From assembly GCA_965212595.1 (NCBI GenBank), contig CBDBVE010000007.1:310001-374000 (forward strand): a stretch of DNA of 64,000 bases. Direction: 5' to 3'. Below the pieces are notes generated by a model that saw nothing but the letters and a program-made list of their open reading frames with translations, had not been told where the DNA came from and ran no database searches. A program made the translations under genes and the position numbers. How positions within the stretch are numbered: the stretch's first letter is position 1; each line of letters starts with the position of its first letter. The stretch comes from Poritiphilus sp965212595. Its GTDB lineage: Bacteria; Bacteroidota; Bacteroidia; Flavobacteriales; Flavobacteriaceae. Below, in pieces: positions 63,976-64,000 of the stretch.

Positions 63976-64000
63976 CTAAATTTTTTCTACCTGCATATAA
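63976..64000 (-). CDS. nusG: Transcription antitermination factor NusG, C-terminal end only
   Basis: The last seven codons YMQVEKI and a TAG stop are in the window. This matches the usual end of Bacteroidota NusG, and nusG is the expected neighbour of rplK. Too little sequence for more. Confidence 0.55.

Noticed and set aside
63929..64000. Alternative nusG end in another frame (VTYIYIVEVLASK)
   Set aside because: The frame ending YMQVEKI at 63976 matches the family end; the longer frame reads as intergenic spacer.

Overview
The window is a 64 kb piece of a Bacteroidota chromosome, most likely from a marine or gliding member of the Flavobacteriaceae. The evidence is two PorP/SprF proteins paired with type B (gliding-motility C-terminal, CHU_C) sorting domains, DUF3467, DUF5916 and DUF6249-type proteins, an AT-rich background, Bacteroidota-style -33/-7 promoters (TTG/TAnnTTTG), and the order nusG-rplK-rplA-rplJ-rplL-rpoB-rpoC. 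I see no rRNA, tRNA, CRISPR array, transposase or phage structural genes.

Layout. 1-20.8 kb is ordinary chromosomal housekeeping. It holds a truncated FabH-like ketoacyl synthase, a TetR regulator with an ABC1-type kinase gene that carries a frameshift, htpG, a small DoxX-like protein, and an ECF sigma factor with an overlapping membrane-protein gene. Next come a divergent DUF6249-like gene, a MOSC protein, a secreted two-repeat protein, an AraC regulator overlapping an AlkB-type dioxygenase, an S1/P1 nuclease, a class A penicillin-binding protein, DUF5916, DUF819 and a DUF4369 lipoprotein. The block ends with a four-gene run idi-queD-bcp-manA.

20.8-50.6 kb is a large minus-strand surface-protein island. 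In transcription order it is: type B CTD protein, SprF, OmpA/PD40 protein, terminator, a Calx-beta/beta-helix protein, an FG-GAP/UnbV protein, a possible 51-residue small ORF, a roughly 4,060-4,090 residue repeat protein, a second type B CTD protein, and a second SprF. The giant gene contains eleven near-identical 255-bp units and about sixty-five interleaved 105/117-bp units. The two middle proteins lack a type B domain but share an almost identical C-terminal tail. They and the giant also share a promoter-like block at a fixed distance. I read the island as type IX secretion cargo plus dedicated outer-membrane partners for a cell-surface adhesive layer (inference).

50.6-64 kb holds prfC, a repeat-bearing intergenic region, DUF3467, and the rpoC-rpoB-rplL-rplJ-rplA-rplK cluster with the tail of nusG at the window edge.

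The best signals beyond routine annotation are: a perfectly matched pair of divergent ECF promoters beside the sigma gene; the shared C-terminal tail; the shared upstream promoter module; the repeat architecture of the giant; and a dispersed GGGGT-N-AAACCCC intergenic element.
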